DNA of 5,792 bases from JANWYT01 sp034432435 (GTDB lineage Bacteria > Chloroflexota > Anaerolineae > Aggregatilineales > Phototrophicaceae), in contig DAOUBS010000217.1 in the NCBI GenBank assembly GCA_034432435.1, positions 1 to 5,792 of the forward strand. The letters are read 5' to 3'. The translations under genes and the position numbers were made by a program. A model generated the notes under the pieces. It saw only the letters and a program-made list of their open reading frames with translations. It was not told the origin of the DNA and searched no databases. Numbering within the stretch: position 1 is the first letter of the stretch; every line of letters starts with the position of its first letter. Below are positions 1-5,792 of this stretch, in pieces.

Positions 1-1033
1 CGATGCGCATCACCTTCCCGACGTCTGAGGTCAACCCAGAGGCGGCTAGGGGCGTAGCGACAATAGCGCAGCCGCAGGCCATCGCTTCTAACAGCTTGAG
101 GCGCGTGCCGCTCCCCATGCGCAAAGGAGCGACGTAGATCGCCGCAGTTTGTAAGTAAGGCTGAACCTGCGGCACGCGGCCTGTGATCTTGACGCGCTCG
201 CTAGCGAGGGCGCGCACCTGTTCTATCGGCTGCTGCCCGACGATCTTGAGCTGCGCCTGCGGCACATGCGGCAGGATGTCTCTTACCAACCATTCGACGG
301 CGTCAACGTTGGGGCGATAGTCCATCTTGCCTGTAAACACAATCAGATTTTCGTCGCGCGGCTGTGTGGGCAGCGCGTATTCGTTCACTGTGATGCCGCT
401 GGGGACGACGGCAAGTGGCGTTTGTGCCCCATAAGTGGCGAGATGGGCGCAGTCTTCTTCTGACACGGCAACAACGAGATCGGCCTGCTGACACAGATGG
501 CGCTCATAAGCGGCGATGCGTCGGCTCTGGACGTAGGAATACAAGGCCCGCGGCCATCGGCGCGGCGACTGGCTGTCGATCTGGGCGATGGTGCGCTGCA
601 TGACCGCTTCGGCGTTGAACGTGTCGAACACGAGCTTCAGCGACGGGAAGCGCCTACGCAGCGGCTCTAGGTAGCACGCGGTTTCGATCCCTTCAACCTG
701 CACAAGGTCAAAATCCTCGGCGCTCAACAAGTCCACGACGCATTGCAGGACGCGCTCATCGTACAAGCGAGTGGCGATGTCTGGTTGGGTAGATGCGGCC
801 AGGGTGATCAGCCGCTGTATGCGGCGTCTCGGCGCGACAGGAACCGTGATAACGCGGGCGAGTTGGGCGAGCGGCGGCAGCACATCCCCTTGTTGGCAGC
901 AGACAATTGTTAGCTCATACTCTGCGGCATGCAGGCCGCGCAGCAAGCCCCACACGCGCAGGCTGCCGCCTGAAGCGGGCGGGTAAGGCAGCTCGGCGGT
1001 GATGATGAGGCATTTCAAACGAGTTTTATTCAT
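1..1033 (-). CDS. GT4-type glycosyltransferase, C-terminus cut by window edge
   Basis: Probable retaining GT-B glycosyltransferase that moves a sugar from an activated donor to a growing glycan in the cytoplasm. The frame starts at ATG 1033-1031 and stays open for 344 codons to the left edge, so the C-terminal end is missing. Visible features are an N-terminal glycine loop (PYPPASGGSLR, about residues 16-26), a FDTFNAEA segment (136-143), a second-domain entry (IVFTGKMDYRPN, 231-242) and the donor-site motif GSGTRLKLLEAMACG (307-321). E316 matches the second Glu of the family's E-x7-E motif; the first Glu position holds Ser308, as in the GSGTRLKLLEAMA subgroup. The start overlaps the stop of the upstream gene as ATGA and has no clear Shine-Dalgarno, which points to translational coupling. 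There is no signal peptide. Donor and acceptor cannot be told. The fold is sure, the substrate unknown. Confidence 0.9.
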   Translation of the reverse strand, partial: MNKTRLKCLIITAELPYPPASGGSLRVWGLLRGLHAAEYELTIVCCQQGDVLPPLAQLARVITVPVAPRRRIQRLITLAASTQPDIATRLYDERVLQCVVDLLSAEDFDLVQVEGIETACYLEPLRRRFPSLKLVFDTFNAEAVMQRTIAQIDSQSPRRWPRALYSYVQSRRIAAYERHLCQQADLVVAVSEEDCAHLATYGAQTPLAVVPSGITVNEYALPTQPRDENLIVFTGKMDYRPNVDAVEWLVRDILPHVPQAQLKIVGQQPIEQVRALASERVKITGRVPQVQPYLQTAAIYVAPLRMGSGTRLKLLEAMACGCAIVATPLAASGLTSDVGKVMRI

Positions 1034-2148
1034 AGCATCATTATAGGCCGCGATGAAAGCATTTGATAGATAGCGAGAGTTTGCGCGGCGCACTGATCCC
1101 ATGAGAATTGGCCAGCGCGGGCGATGGATGCTGTGCGCTTCTCTTGGCGCAGCGTCTCATCCGTGAGGATGCGCAGCAGCGCCGCGGCAATGTCCTCTGT
1201 GGTTTCTGGGTTAAAGGTGATACCCACTTCACCGACGATCTCAGGCAGCGACGACCGATTGCTGACGAGCGGCACGCACCCGCAGCTCATGCCCTCCAAC
1301 GCGGGCAGTCCAAACCCTTCATACAGCGAGGGCGTCACGGTGCAGTAGGCTCCATTGTAGACGACGGGCAGGTCATCGTCGGCAATGTCGCTGCGCCAAA
1401 TGAGACGGTCTGATGGCAGGTTGAGCGCTTCAATCCGCTGACGAACGGCGTCAAAATTCCAGCCGGCGCGCCCCACTAGCAGCAGCGGCGGCGCGTCCGG
1501 CTGGGTTGAGATCAGCTGCTGGTAGGCGACACACAGGCGGTCTAGGTTTTTGCGCGGCTCCCATGTGCCCACATGGAGCAGATAACTGCTCGGTAGCCCC
1601 AGCCGCTGCAACTGCGTTTTGACCTCCGAGGCAGGCAGCGGGCGGAAGCGAGGATGTGCGCCCCCATAGGTGACGGTAATCTGCTGCGGCGGCACGCCCA
1701 GCATTTGGACAATGTCGTTTTTTGAGCTGTAGCTGTCGGTGAGGATGTGGTCGGCGCGGCGCACTGCCCACTCAATTTGTTGGTTGTAATAGCGCCGACT
1801 CTCAGCGGTGAGCGTCTCAGGGTAATGGAGAAAGGTCAGGTCGTGAACAGTGATGATGAAGTGCTTGGCCCCGAACGCGGGCGGGATAAAGTCCGGGCTG
1901 TGGAGCATTTCGAAACGGCTCAGCGCGGCTTCAGCGCCTAACCCCCACCGTTCCAGCCGATGATGAGGCGGCGTCCACACGGTGCGCCTGCGGAAGTAGG
2001 TTGACGTCGGCTGGACTGCTTTGCGATGCTCCAGCACAGTCAATGTTGTAGGCGCGAGCAACTTCGCCAGCCCGTTGAGCAACTCACGGGTGTAGGTGGC
2101 GATGCCGCCGGTGCGATAAGCGTTCAGGCGCGCGTCAACGGCAATCAT
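1030..2148 (-). CDS. GT4-family glycosyltransferase (complete)
   Basis: Complete 372-residue GT-B transferase, normal length for GT4. The N-terminal domain opens MIAVDAR and has a donor/acceptor loop TGGIATYTREL (13-23); HSPDFIPP (83-90) and VHDLTFLHYPE (101-111) follow. The C-terminal domain starts near LLHVGTWEPRKN (190-201), whose R199/K200 match the phosphate-binding basic pair of the family. E277 and E285 in YEGFGLPALE form the E-x7-E motif that contacts the nucleotide sugar. I chose ATG 2148-2146 over the in-frame TTG at 2166 because the protein then begins at the first beta strand and a G8 tract lies four bases upstream as ribosome binding site. The start overlaps the stop of the solute-binding gene (ATGA) and the end overlaps the start of the next transferase (ATGA). 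Likely a mannosyl- or rhamnosyl-type transferase in polysaccharide assembly, but the sugar is not shown by the sequence. Confidence 0.93.
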   Translation of the reverse strand: MIAVDARLNAYRTGGIATYTRELLNGLAKLLAPTTLTVLEHRKAVQPTSTYFRRRTVWTPPHHRLERWGLGAEAALSRFEMLHSPDFIPPAFGAKHFIITVHDLTFLHYPETLTAESRRYYNQQIEWAVRRADHILTDSYSSKNDIVQMLGVPPQQITVTYGGAHPRFRPLPASEVKTQLQRLGLPSSYLLHVGTWEPRKNLDRLCVAYQQLISTQPDAPPLLLVGRAGWNFDAVRQRIEALNLPSDRLIWRSDIADDDLPVVYNGAYCTVTPSLYEGFGLPALEGMSCGCVPLVSNRSSLPEIVGEVGITFNPETTEDIAAALLRILTDETLRQEKRTASIARAGQFSWDQCAAQTLAIYQMLSSRPIMML

Positions 2149-2939
2149 GGTACCCCCCCCAACCAACGCCGACGCAAGGCAGTCAGCGTCCCATTGGCTT
2201 CCAGCACAGCGAGTCCTTCTTGTATTTGCATGAGCATTTGGCGATCTCCCTCGCGCACGGCAAAGCTCAACGGCACGCTGGCGACCAGCGCTGCGTTGAG
2301 CGCATCTGTCGGCGCATCAGATGGCAGGCGCGTCAGCGCTGGGATGAGCGCGGCGTCGCTGTGGCCGAAGAGCAGCGCGTCGAAGGCGTCAGCAGAGGTC
2401 TCATAGCGCAGCACTTCGAATGGCGCGATGCGGCGCAGCCACAGCCGAGCGAGTGAGTCTCCTTCACTGGCGAACTCAACTGACAGACGATGCCCGCTGA
2501 GATCACGCCAGTTCACAAAGGGCTGCTGCTTGAAGCTGTACATCAGCCAGCCGGCATCCGCATATGGCACAGTGAATGAGACGCCCTTCACAGGTTGATC
2601 TGAGCGAATAGAGGCAAGCGCATCAACGCGCCCAGTGAGCAGCGCATCAAACAGCCCATCAAACGATACAACGGTAAGGATAATTGGAGTTTGTACCTGC
2701 TCAGCCAGCGCCGCAGCGAGTTCTACGTCAAAGCCGCTGAGCTGGCCGCTGTCATCTGCCACGAAGGGCGCATGCGACGGATCAACGCCAAGGCGAATTT
2801 GCCCGGTGATGAGGAACAGCTCAGATGGTGTTTGGTTGCTTAGCGGCTGCGGACGCAGCAAAGCGAGCATCAACCCAGCAACAGCCACAGTGAGCGCTGT
2901 GACTATTGCGATTGCGTGGCGCGTGGTGAAGGCAGCCAT
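2145..2939 (-). CDS. Family-3 solute-binding-like protein, membrane-anchored or secreted
   Basis: 264 residues, normal for the SBP_bac_3 (amino-acid ABC binding protein) fold. A hydrophobic segment at about residues 9-28 follows a short N-terminus with Arg7; there is no lipobox cysteine, so it is a Sec signal or an uncleaved anchor. The fold signature is IRLGVDPSHAPF (48-59) followed by GQLSGFDVELAAALAE (65-80), FDGLFDALLTGRVDAL (93-108) and FTVPYADAGW (122-131). At the position where amino-acid binders usually carry the carboxylate-binding Arg (T-x-E-R before the F-S-x-P-Y strand), a hand alignment gives Pro116, so the ligand may not be an ordinary amino acid. No permease or ATPase gene is visible. 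The gene overlaps the upstream hydrolase by 37 bases; an in-frame TGA two codons before ATG 2939 supports this start. It could be a transporter subunit, an extracytoplasmic sensor, or a non-transport relative. Confidence 0.85.
   Translation of the reverse strand: MAAFTTRHAIAIVTALTVAVAGLMLALLRPQPLSNQTPSELFLITGQIRLGVDPSHAPFVADDSGQLSGFDVELAAALAEQVQTPIILTVVSFDGLFDALLTGRVDALASIRSDQPVKGVSFTVPYADAGWLMYSFKQQPFVNWRDLSGHRLSVEFASEGDSLARLWLRRIAPFEVLRYETSADAFDALLFGHSDAALIPALTRLPSDAPTDALNAALVASVPLSFAVREGDRQMLMQIQEGLAVLEANGTLTALRRRWLGGVP
2153..2160 (-). promoter_or_regulatory. G8 ribosome binding site embedded in the preceding gene
   Basis: Eight consecutive G on the minus strand sit four bases before ATG 2148 of the complete glycosyltransferase and also encode the Gly-Gly-Val end of the solute-binding-like protein. 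The purine tract is the only plausible Shine-Dalgarno here and supports choosing ATG over the upstream TTG. A similar G6 tract precedes the TIR gene, which suggests that poly-G sites work as ribosome binding sites in this organism. Confidence 0.6.
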
Positions 2940-4069
2940 AGCTCATCTTGAAGTGTGCCAAAGGCACGTGCTTGCAGCGCAAGGTAAAGCGGACGCGGGT
3001 CAAAGCTGCTCGTCACGAGGGCAAAGCCATCGGGATAGCTGTTTGAGGGGGCAGTCATTCGAAATACCCACAAGCACAAACTTTCAAGCCACGGCCACGT
3101 GTTGGCGAGGTCGAGCGCGTCCAGCGTGTAGCGCACGCGGCGCGAGGGGCTGACTGCTAGCGACCAACGCGGGTGATCGTTCCAGCCGGTTTCAGTGACG
3201 TAGATCGGTTGATCGCCTGCGCCGTGAGTTTCCATCAATTCGCGCAGAAGCTCCACACGTCGAAAGTTGAGCACGGACGGCTCAGGTGGCTCATACGCCG
3301 CGGACGTGAACCCGTAAGTGTGCACCGCTAGGCCATCAGAAAACCGAGCAAGCCCGTTCTCGTACAGGATGTTGAGGTAGTCGAGGTCGTTCCAACCGTG
3401 AGGGCTGCTCGGCGGCTCGAGCGTGGGGGCGAGCGCGCCCGTTAAGATGGTGACGGTGGGCGCTGCTGTTTTGATGGCTGGGTACACTGTTTGCATCAAC
3501 TGAAGATAGCGCAGCGGGTCAACGGCTTCATAGCCCCATTCGAAAGCGAGGTTGGGTTCATTCCAGATGATGACGGCTTCAACCTGTGTCTGATAGCGTG
3601 CAGCAAACTGAGCTGCAAAGTTGGCAAAGGCTGGGTCGGCCTCTGGTGGGAGCGTGTTCAGTGTAGTGATATGCTCAGCGCTCTCGCGCGCCCAAGCGGG
3701 CACTAAGCCGAGGCGAGCGATCACGCGCAGGTTGAAGTGCTGGGCGTAGCGCATGATGAGGTCGAAACGCTGCCACTCAAACCGACCGGCGGCGTCCTCA
3801 GCATATGCCCACGGGAAGAACTCAACGATAGTCGTCGCTCCCATCTGATAGGCCATCTCAAGCGACTTAAGGATGCGCCATTCGAAGACTTCGTCAATCA
3901 AGCGCGTGTGGACGCACAGCTTCGGCTCGCTTGTCACCAACTCTGGAGCAGGGGGAAGCACTGCGCGCGCACGAGGGGCAGCAATGAAAGTCGCCAAGAA
4001 GGCGAGCAGACACAGACGAGCGGCCCACGTCAGCCCAACGGTGGCGGTTTGTCGGTCAAGTCGTCGCAT
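2903..4069 (-). CDS. Secreted clan GH-A glycoside hydrolase (GH39/GH5-like)
   Basis: 388 residues from ATG 4069-4067. The N-terminus is a signal peptide: Arg2, Arg3 and Arg6, a hydrophobic core at about 15-31, and an A-R-A cleavage site ending at Ala36. The rest is a (beta/alpha)8 hydrolase. WNEPN (169-173) supplies the acid/base Glu171, and VTETGW (291-296) supplies the nucleophile Glu293, at the ends of strands 4 and 7; HTYGF (250-254) lies between. Both catalytic residues are present, so a retaining glycosidase is likely. Early VEFFPWAYAED and late CLWVFRM also fit the clan. Length, export signal and company of two glycosyltransferases recall PslG-type endo-glycosidases of exopolysaccharide clusters; this is analogy, not identification. 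A TTG at 4087 is an in-frame alternative start. No Shine-Dalgarno precedes ATG 4069. It is the first gene of the operon and overlaps the next by 37 bases. Confidence 0.9.
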   Translation of the reverse strand: MRRLDRQTATVGLTWAARLCLLAFLATFIAAPRARAVLPPAPELVTSEPKLCVHTRLIDEVFEWRILKSLEMAYQMGATTIVEFFPWAYAEDAAGRFEWQRFDLIMRYAQHFNLRVIARLGLVPAWARESAEHITTLNTLPPEADPAFANFAAQFAARYQTQVEAVIIWNEPNLAFEWGYEAVDPLRYLQLMQTVYPAIKTAAPTVTILTGALAPTLEPPSSPHGWNDLDYLNILYENGLARFSDGLAVHTYGFTSAAYEPPEPSVLNFRRVELLRELMETHGAGDQPIYVTETGWNDHPRWSLAVSPSRRVRYTLDALDLANTWPWLESLCLWVFRMTAPSNSYPDGFALVTSSFDPRPLYLALQARAFGTLQDELWLPSPRATQSQ

Positions 4070-4077
4070 GACATGTG

Positions 4078-4086
4078 ATTCTAGCA
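4078..4086 (-). promoter_or_regulatory. Possible extended -10 promoter for the leftward operon
   Basis: On the minus strand this reads TGCTAGAAT, which fits an extended -10 (TGn followed by a TATAAT-like hexamer, 4/6 or better). A transcript starting about seven bases downstream would begin within a few bases of ATG 4069, giving a leaderless or nearly leaderless message; this would agree with the absence of a Shine-Dalgarno. A perfect TTGACA at 4097-4092 is only eight bases from this hexamer, too close to serve as its -35. Confidence 0.35.
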
Positions 4087-4148
4087 AAGTGTGTCAACAG
4101 GTCGAGGGCAAGCTGAAAATTGTAGTCTGCATATCAATTCTGTGATAT

Positions 4149-4179
4149 TTGTATTCGATCTTCATTTCATGTGTATACT
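4149..4179 (+). promoter_or_regulatory. Possible sigma-70-like promoter for the TIR gene
   Basis: TATACT at 4174-4179 matches a -10 element at five of six positions and lies in the most AT-rich part of the window. The best -35 candidate is the weak TTGTAT at 4149-4154 with a 19-base spacer, longer than usual. The start of transcription would fall near 4186, just before or in the inverted repeat at 4189-4207. The weak -35 suggests low basal expression or need for an activator. Confidence 0.4.
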
Positions 4180-4188
4180 ATATTCAGG

Positions 4189-4207
4189 ATACCCTTAATT
4201 AGGGTAT
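4189..4207. promoter_or_regulatory. 7+7 inverted repeat, possible operator for the TIR gene
   Basis: ATACCCT (4189-4195) and AGGGTAT (4201-4207) are perfect reverse complements separated by the five bases TAATT. The centre at 4198 lies about 19 bases after the putative -10, over the expected transcript start and before the ribosome binding site. A dyad placed here is typical of a repressor operator. A terminator is unlikely, as there is no T run and no gene ends here. No regulator gene is visible in the window. Confidence 0.5.
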
Positions 4208-4219
4208 ATCTAGGATGTT

Positions 4220-4225
4220 GGGGGG
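4220..4225 (+). promoter_or_regulatory. G6 ribosome binding site of the TIR gene
   Basis: Six G ending seven bases before ATG 4233 give good Shine-Dalgarno spacing. This decides the start against the in-frame ATG at 4215, which would put the G tract inside the coding region and add six residues (MLGGSA) before the first TIR beta strand. Confidence 0.6.
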
Positions 4226-4232
4226 TAGTGCT

Positions 4233-5729
4233 ATGCAAATATTTATCAGCTATCCACGAGTCTGGCAGCATTTTTGCCTAATGCTGCGTGATTTGCTAGA
4301 AGCTCACGACGTCTGGATCGATCATCGCTTGTATGCTGGACAGCAGTGGTGGCCAGAAATTGTCAAGCAGATCAGCGCGCGCCCGTGTTTCATCTATTTG
4401 TTGTCTGAGGCGTCGCTGAAGTCCAAATATTGTAATGCTGAGCTGCAACTGGCACAAAAGCAGAACAAGCTCATCATTCCGATCAAGTGTGAGGATGTGG
4501 AATACATCCCGCAACTGATTTCTCGTTATCAAATGGTCGACATGAGCCACGGAATGACTGTTCCGGCTGTGCGCGAGCTGCTCAACGCGCTGATCGTGGC
4601 GGAACGTCGCATTTATTTTGCCGCACCCGCTGGGAGCAGAGCGCGTTTTAACCAACAAGGCGCGGATGACGCGCAGATGTTAGCCGTTCCGGGCTTTAAG
4701 ATTGAGACGTTGATGCAAGATATTACAAAGGCTATCGAAAGCGGCAACTTCGACCAAGCGATCTTGCTGATGGAAGAAGCGCGCAACCGTCGTCTGAAAT
4801 TTGCAGCGTTCGACCTTGAGGCGCTGCTCAAGGACACCAAGCAGCGCCGCGAGCAGCAAGAGTACCGTATCGAACGTGAGCATGAGTATCGCTTGATTGC
4901 TGCGATGATCAACTCACACGATGCAGGCCTACGCCATCAAGGCTTGACGAACTTTCAGAAATATCGTCAAGTATACCCAGATTATGACCCCCTCAACTTG
5001 AGCGCGCTGTGCGTTCCCCTCATCCTGCCAGAGTTGAAGTGGTGTGTTATCCCTGCGGGTGAAGTGACACTGCGTTATCCAGATCGTAAAGCAGCGGTCA
5101 CCTATGACGTGCCGATGTTCCAAATGAGCAAGTATCCGATCACCAACGCTCAATATCAGATCTTTGTGGATGCCCCTGATGGCTACAAAGATAAGCGCTG
5201 GTGGAATTACAGCCCTGCTGCGCAGCAATGGCGTGAAAAGCATCCGACGGCGCTGCCACCCCGCAGTCCCTATGGCGATCATCCGCGCGTCAACATTAGC
5301 TGGTTCGACGCAGTGGCTTTTTGTCATTGGTTGAGCTACAAGACAGGCTGGCGTATCAGTTTGCCGACAGAGCAGCAGTGGCAGCGTGCCGCACAAGGCG
5401 ATGACCATCGGCAGTACCCGTGGGGGCCGCGCTTTTATCGCAATCGTGCAAACGGCGCAGAAGCCCGTGCCGATTCGACCTTGCCGGTCAACCGATTTGC
5501 TGAGGGGGCAAGCCCCTTCGGTGTGATGGATATGTCTGGCAACTGCTGGGAGTTTACCAAGACACAGCGCCGTGCTAGCGATCAAACCCTGCTGAACGAA
5601 ATGGTGGCAAAAGGGGGGTCTTACCTCAGCCCATATACGGATATTCGTGTGACGTCGCGCACCTATGTTAAGCCCAATGTCTGCTTTGGCACTGTGGGCT
5701 TTCGTGTTGTGATCAACTTTGGCAGCTAA
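4233..5729 (+). CDS. TIR domain – helical linker – FGE-sulfatase/C-type-lectin-like protein
   Basis: 498 residues, soluble, no signal peptide or membrane segment. The TIR domain (1 to about 125) opens with MQIFISYPR; its BB-loop region DHRLYAGQQWWPEI spans 30-43 and SEASLKSKYCNAEL spans 58-71. Glu70 sits where TIR NADases carry the catalytic Glu, so NAD+ cleavage is plausible. Residues about 155-255 are charged and helical, with a TPR-like stretch (AIESGNFDQAILLMEEA, 167-183), a likely coiled coil (200-225) and YPDYDP at 248-253. From about 270 runs an FGE-sulfatase/C-type-lectin fold: IPAGEVTL, YPITNAQYQIFVD (301-313), HPRVNISWFDAVAFCHWLS (350-368), LPTEQQWQRAA (377-387), DMSGNCWEFT (433-442), GGSYLSP (461-467), GFRVV (489-493). 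The two catalytic Cys of true FGE are replaced (Ser466, Ile471 by hand alignment), so this domain probably binds rather than catalyses. Inferred role: sensing through the C-terminal domain and TIR effector output in a conflict or defence system. It may be co-transcribed with the next frame. Confidence 0.92.
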   Translation: MQIFISYPRVWQHFCLMLRDLLEAHDVWIDHRLYAGQQWWPEIVKQISARPCFIYLLSEASLKSKYCNAELQLAQKQNKLIIPIKCEDVEYIPQLISRYQMVDMSHGMTVPAVRELLNALIVAERRIYFAAPAGSRARFNQQGADDAQMLAVPGFKIETLMQDITKAIESGNFDQAILLMEEARNRRLKFAAFDLEALLKDTKQRREQQEYRIEREHEYRLIAAMINSHDAGLRHQGLTNFQKYRQVYPDYDPLNLSALCVPLILPELKWCVIPAGEVTLRYPDRKAAVTYDVPMFQMSKYPITNAQYQIFVDAPDGYKDKRWWNYSPAAQQWREKHPTALPPRSPYGDHPRVNISWFDAVAFCHWLSYKTGWRISLPTEQQWQRAAQGDDHRQYPWGPRFYRNRANGAEARADSTLPVNRFAEGASPFGVMDMSGNCWEFTKTQRRASDQTLLNEMVAKGGSYLSPYTDIRVTSRTYVKPNVCFGTVGFRVVINFGS

Positions 5730-5732
5730 ACG

Positions 5733-5792
5733 ATGAAACCACCTTCCATATTGCTAGACCACGTTCGTTTATGCGATCAGCTCTTGACAATG
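5733..5792 (+). CDS. Start of an unidentified downstream gene, cut by window edge
   Basis: An ATG three bases after the TAA of the TIR gene opens a frame that is unbroken for all 20 remaining codons (MKPPSILLDHVRLCDQLLTM). The tight spacing suggests an operon with the TIR protein. There is no strong Shine-Dalgarno, which fits translational coupling. The peptide looks amphipathic and helical, but it is too short to assign. The frame may equally be an accidental open stretch, since 20 codons without a stop is not rare. Confidence 0.45.
   Translation, partial: MKPPSILLDHVRLCDQLLTM

Noticed and set aside
1451..1771. 106-codon minus-strand frame inside the complete glycosyltransferase
   Set aside because: Out-of-frame shadow of the GT4 gene, rich in Ala, Arg and Pro, with no ribosome binding site or domain.
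2148..2166. TTG 2166 as start of the complete glycosyltransferase
   Set aside because: It would add VGGGT-type residues encoded by the G8 tract and leave no ribosome binding site; ATG 2148 has the G tract and an ATGA coupling.
2635..3153. 172-codon plus-strand frame across the solute-binding and hydrolase genes
   Set aside because: It is antisense to two well-supported genes and its product is a low-complexity Ser/Ala/Arg-rich string with no motif.
4092..4097. Perfect TTGACA on the minus strand as a classical -35 box
   Set aside because: The only good -10 downstream (4083-4078) is eight bases away, and at a 17-base spacing the hexamer would be ATGTCA, which is not a -10.
4189..4207. Inverted repeat as a transcription terminator
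   Set aside because: Both flanking genes start, not end, at this region, the stem is only seven pairs and no T run follows.
4929..5585. 218-codon open frame on the minus strand inside the TIR–FGE gene
   Set aside because: It lies wholly antisense to a gene with clear domain motifs, its translation shows no recognisable fold, and long antisense frames are common in such coding sequence.
1..5792. CRISPR array, tRNA, rRNA, insertion sequence or long direct repeats
   Set aside because: Reading both strands I saw no regularly spaced repeats, no cloverleaf-like conserved arms, no transposase motifs and no terminal inverted repeats; nearly all bases are covered by coding sequence.

Overview
The window carries two divergent blocks separated by a short AT-rich control region. 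The organism is most likely a bacterium with moderate to high GC. I lean towards Chloroflexota because the TIR–helical linker–FGE-like fusion at the right end, including its 'YPDYDP' linker motif, resembles proteins I recall from that phylum. This is a judgement from memory, not a search result.

Left block, minus strand (1-4069): four genes in a tight operon, read right to left. They are a secreted clan GH-A glycoside hydrolase (4069-2903), a membrane-anchored or secreted family-3 solute-binding-like protein (2939-2145), a complete GT4 glycosyltransferase (2148-1030), and a second GT4 glycosyltransferase (1033 to beyond base 1, cut by the window edge). The first junction is a 37-base overlap and the next two are ATGA stop/start overlaps, so translation is probably coupled throughout. 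Two cytoplasmic GT-B transferases beside an exported endo-glycosidase-like protein suggest synthesis and trimming of a surface or exported polysaccharide. The job of the solute-binding-like protein, which has no permease in view, is unclear.

Control region (4070-4232): markedly AT-rich (17 of 60 bases are G/C in 4141-4200). It holds a possible extended -10 for the left operon, a possible -10 for the right gene, and a 7+7 inverted repeat at about the expected start of the rightward transcript.

Right block, plus strand (4233-5792): a 498-residue protein with an N-terminal TIR domain, a charged helical middle and a C-terminal FGE-sulfatase/C-type-lectin-like domain lacking both active-site cysteines of formylglycine-generating enzyme. 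This looks like a sensor-effector protein of a biological-conflict (immune) system, possibly of the class diversified by retroelements. A further reading frame opens three bases after its stop and runs off the window; its product is unknown, and it is the key to whether a larger system is present.
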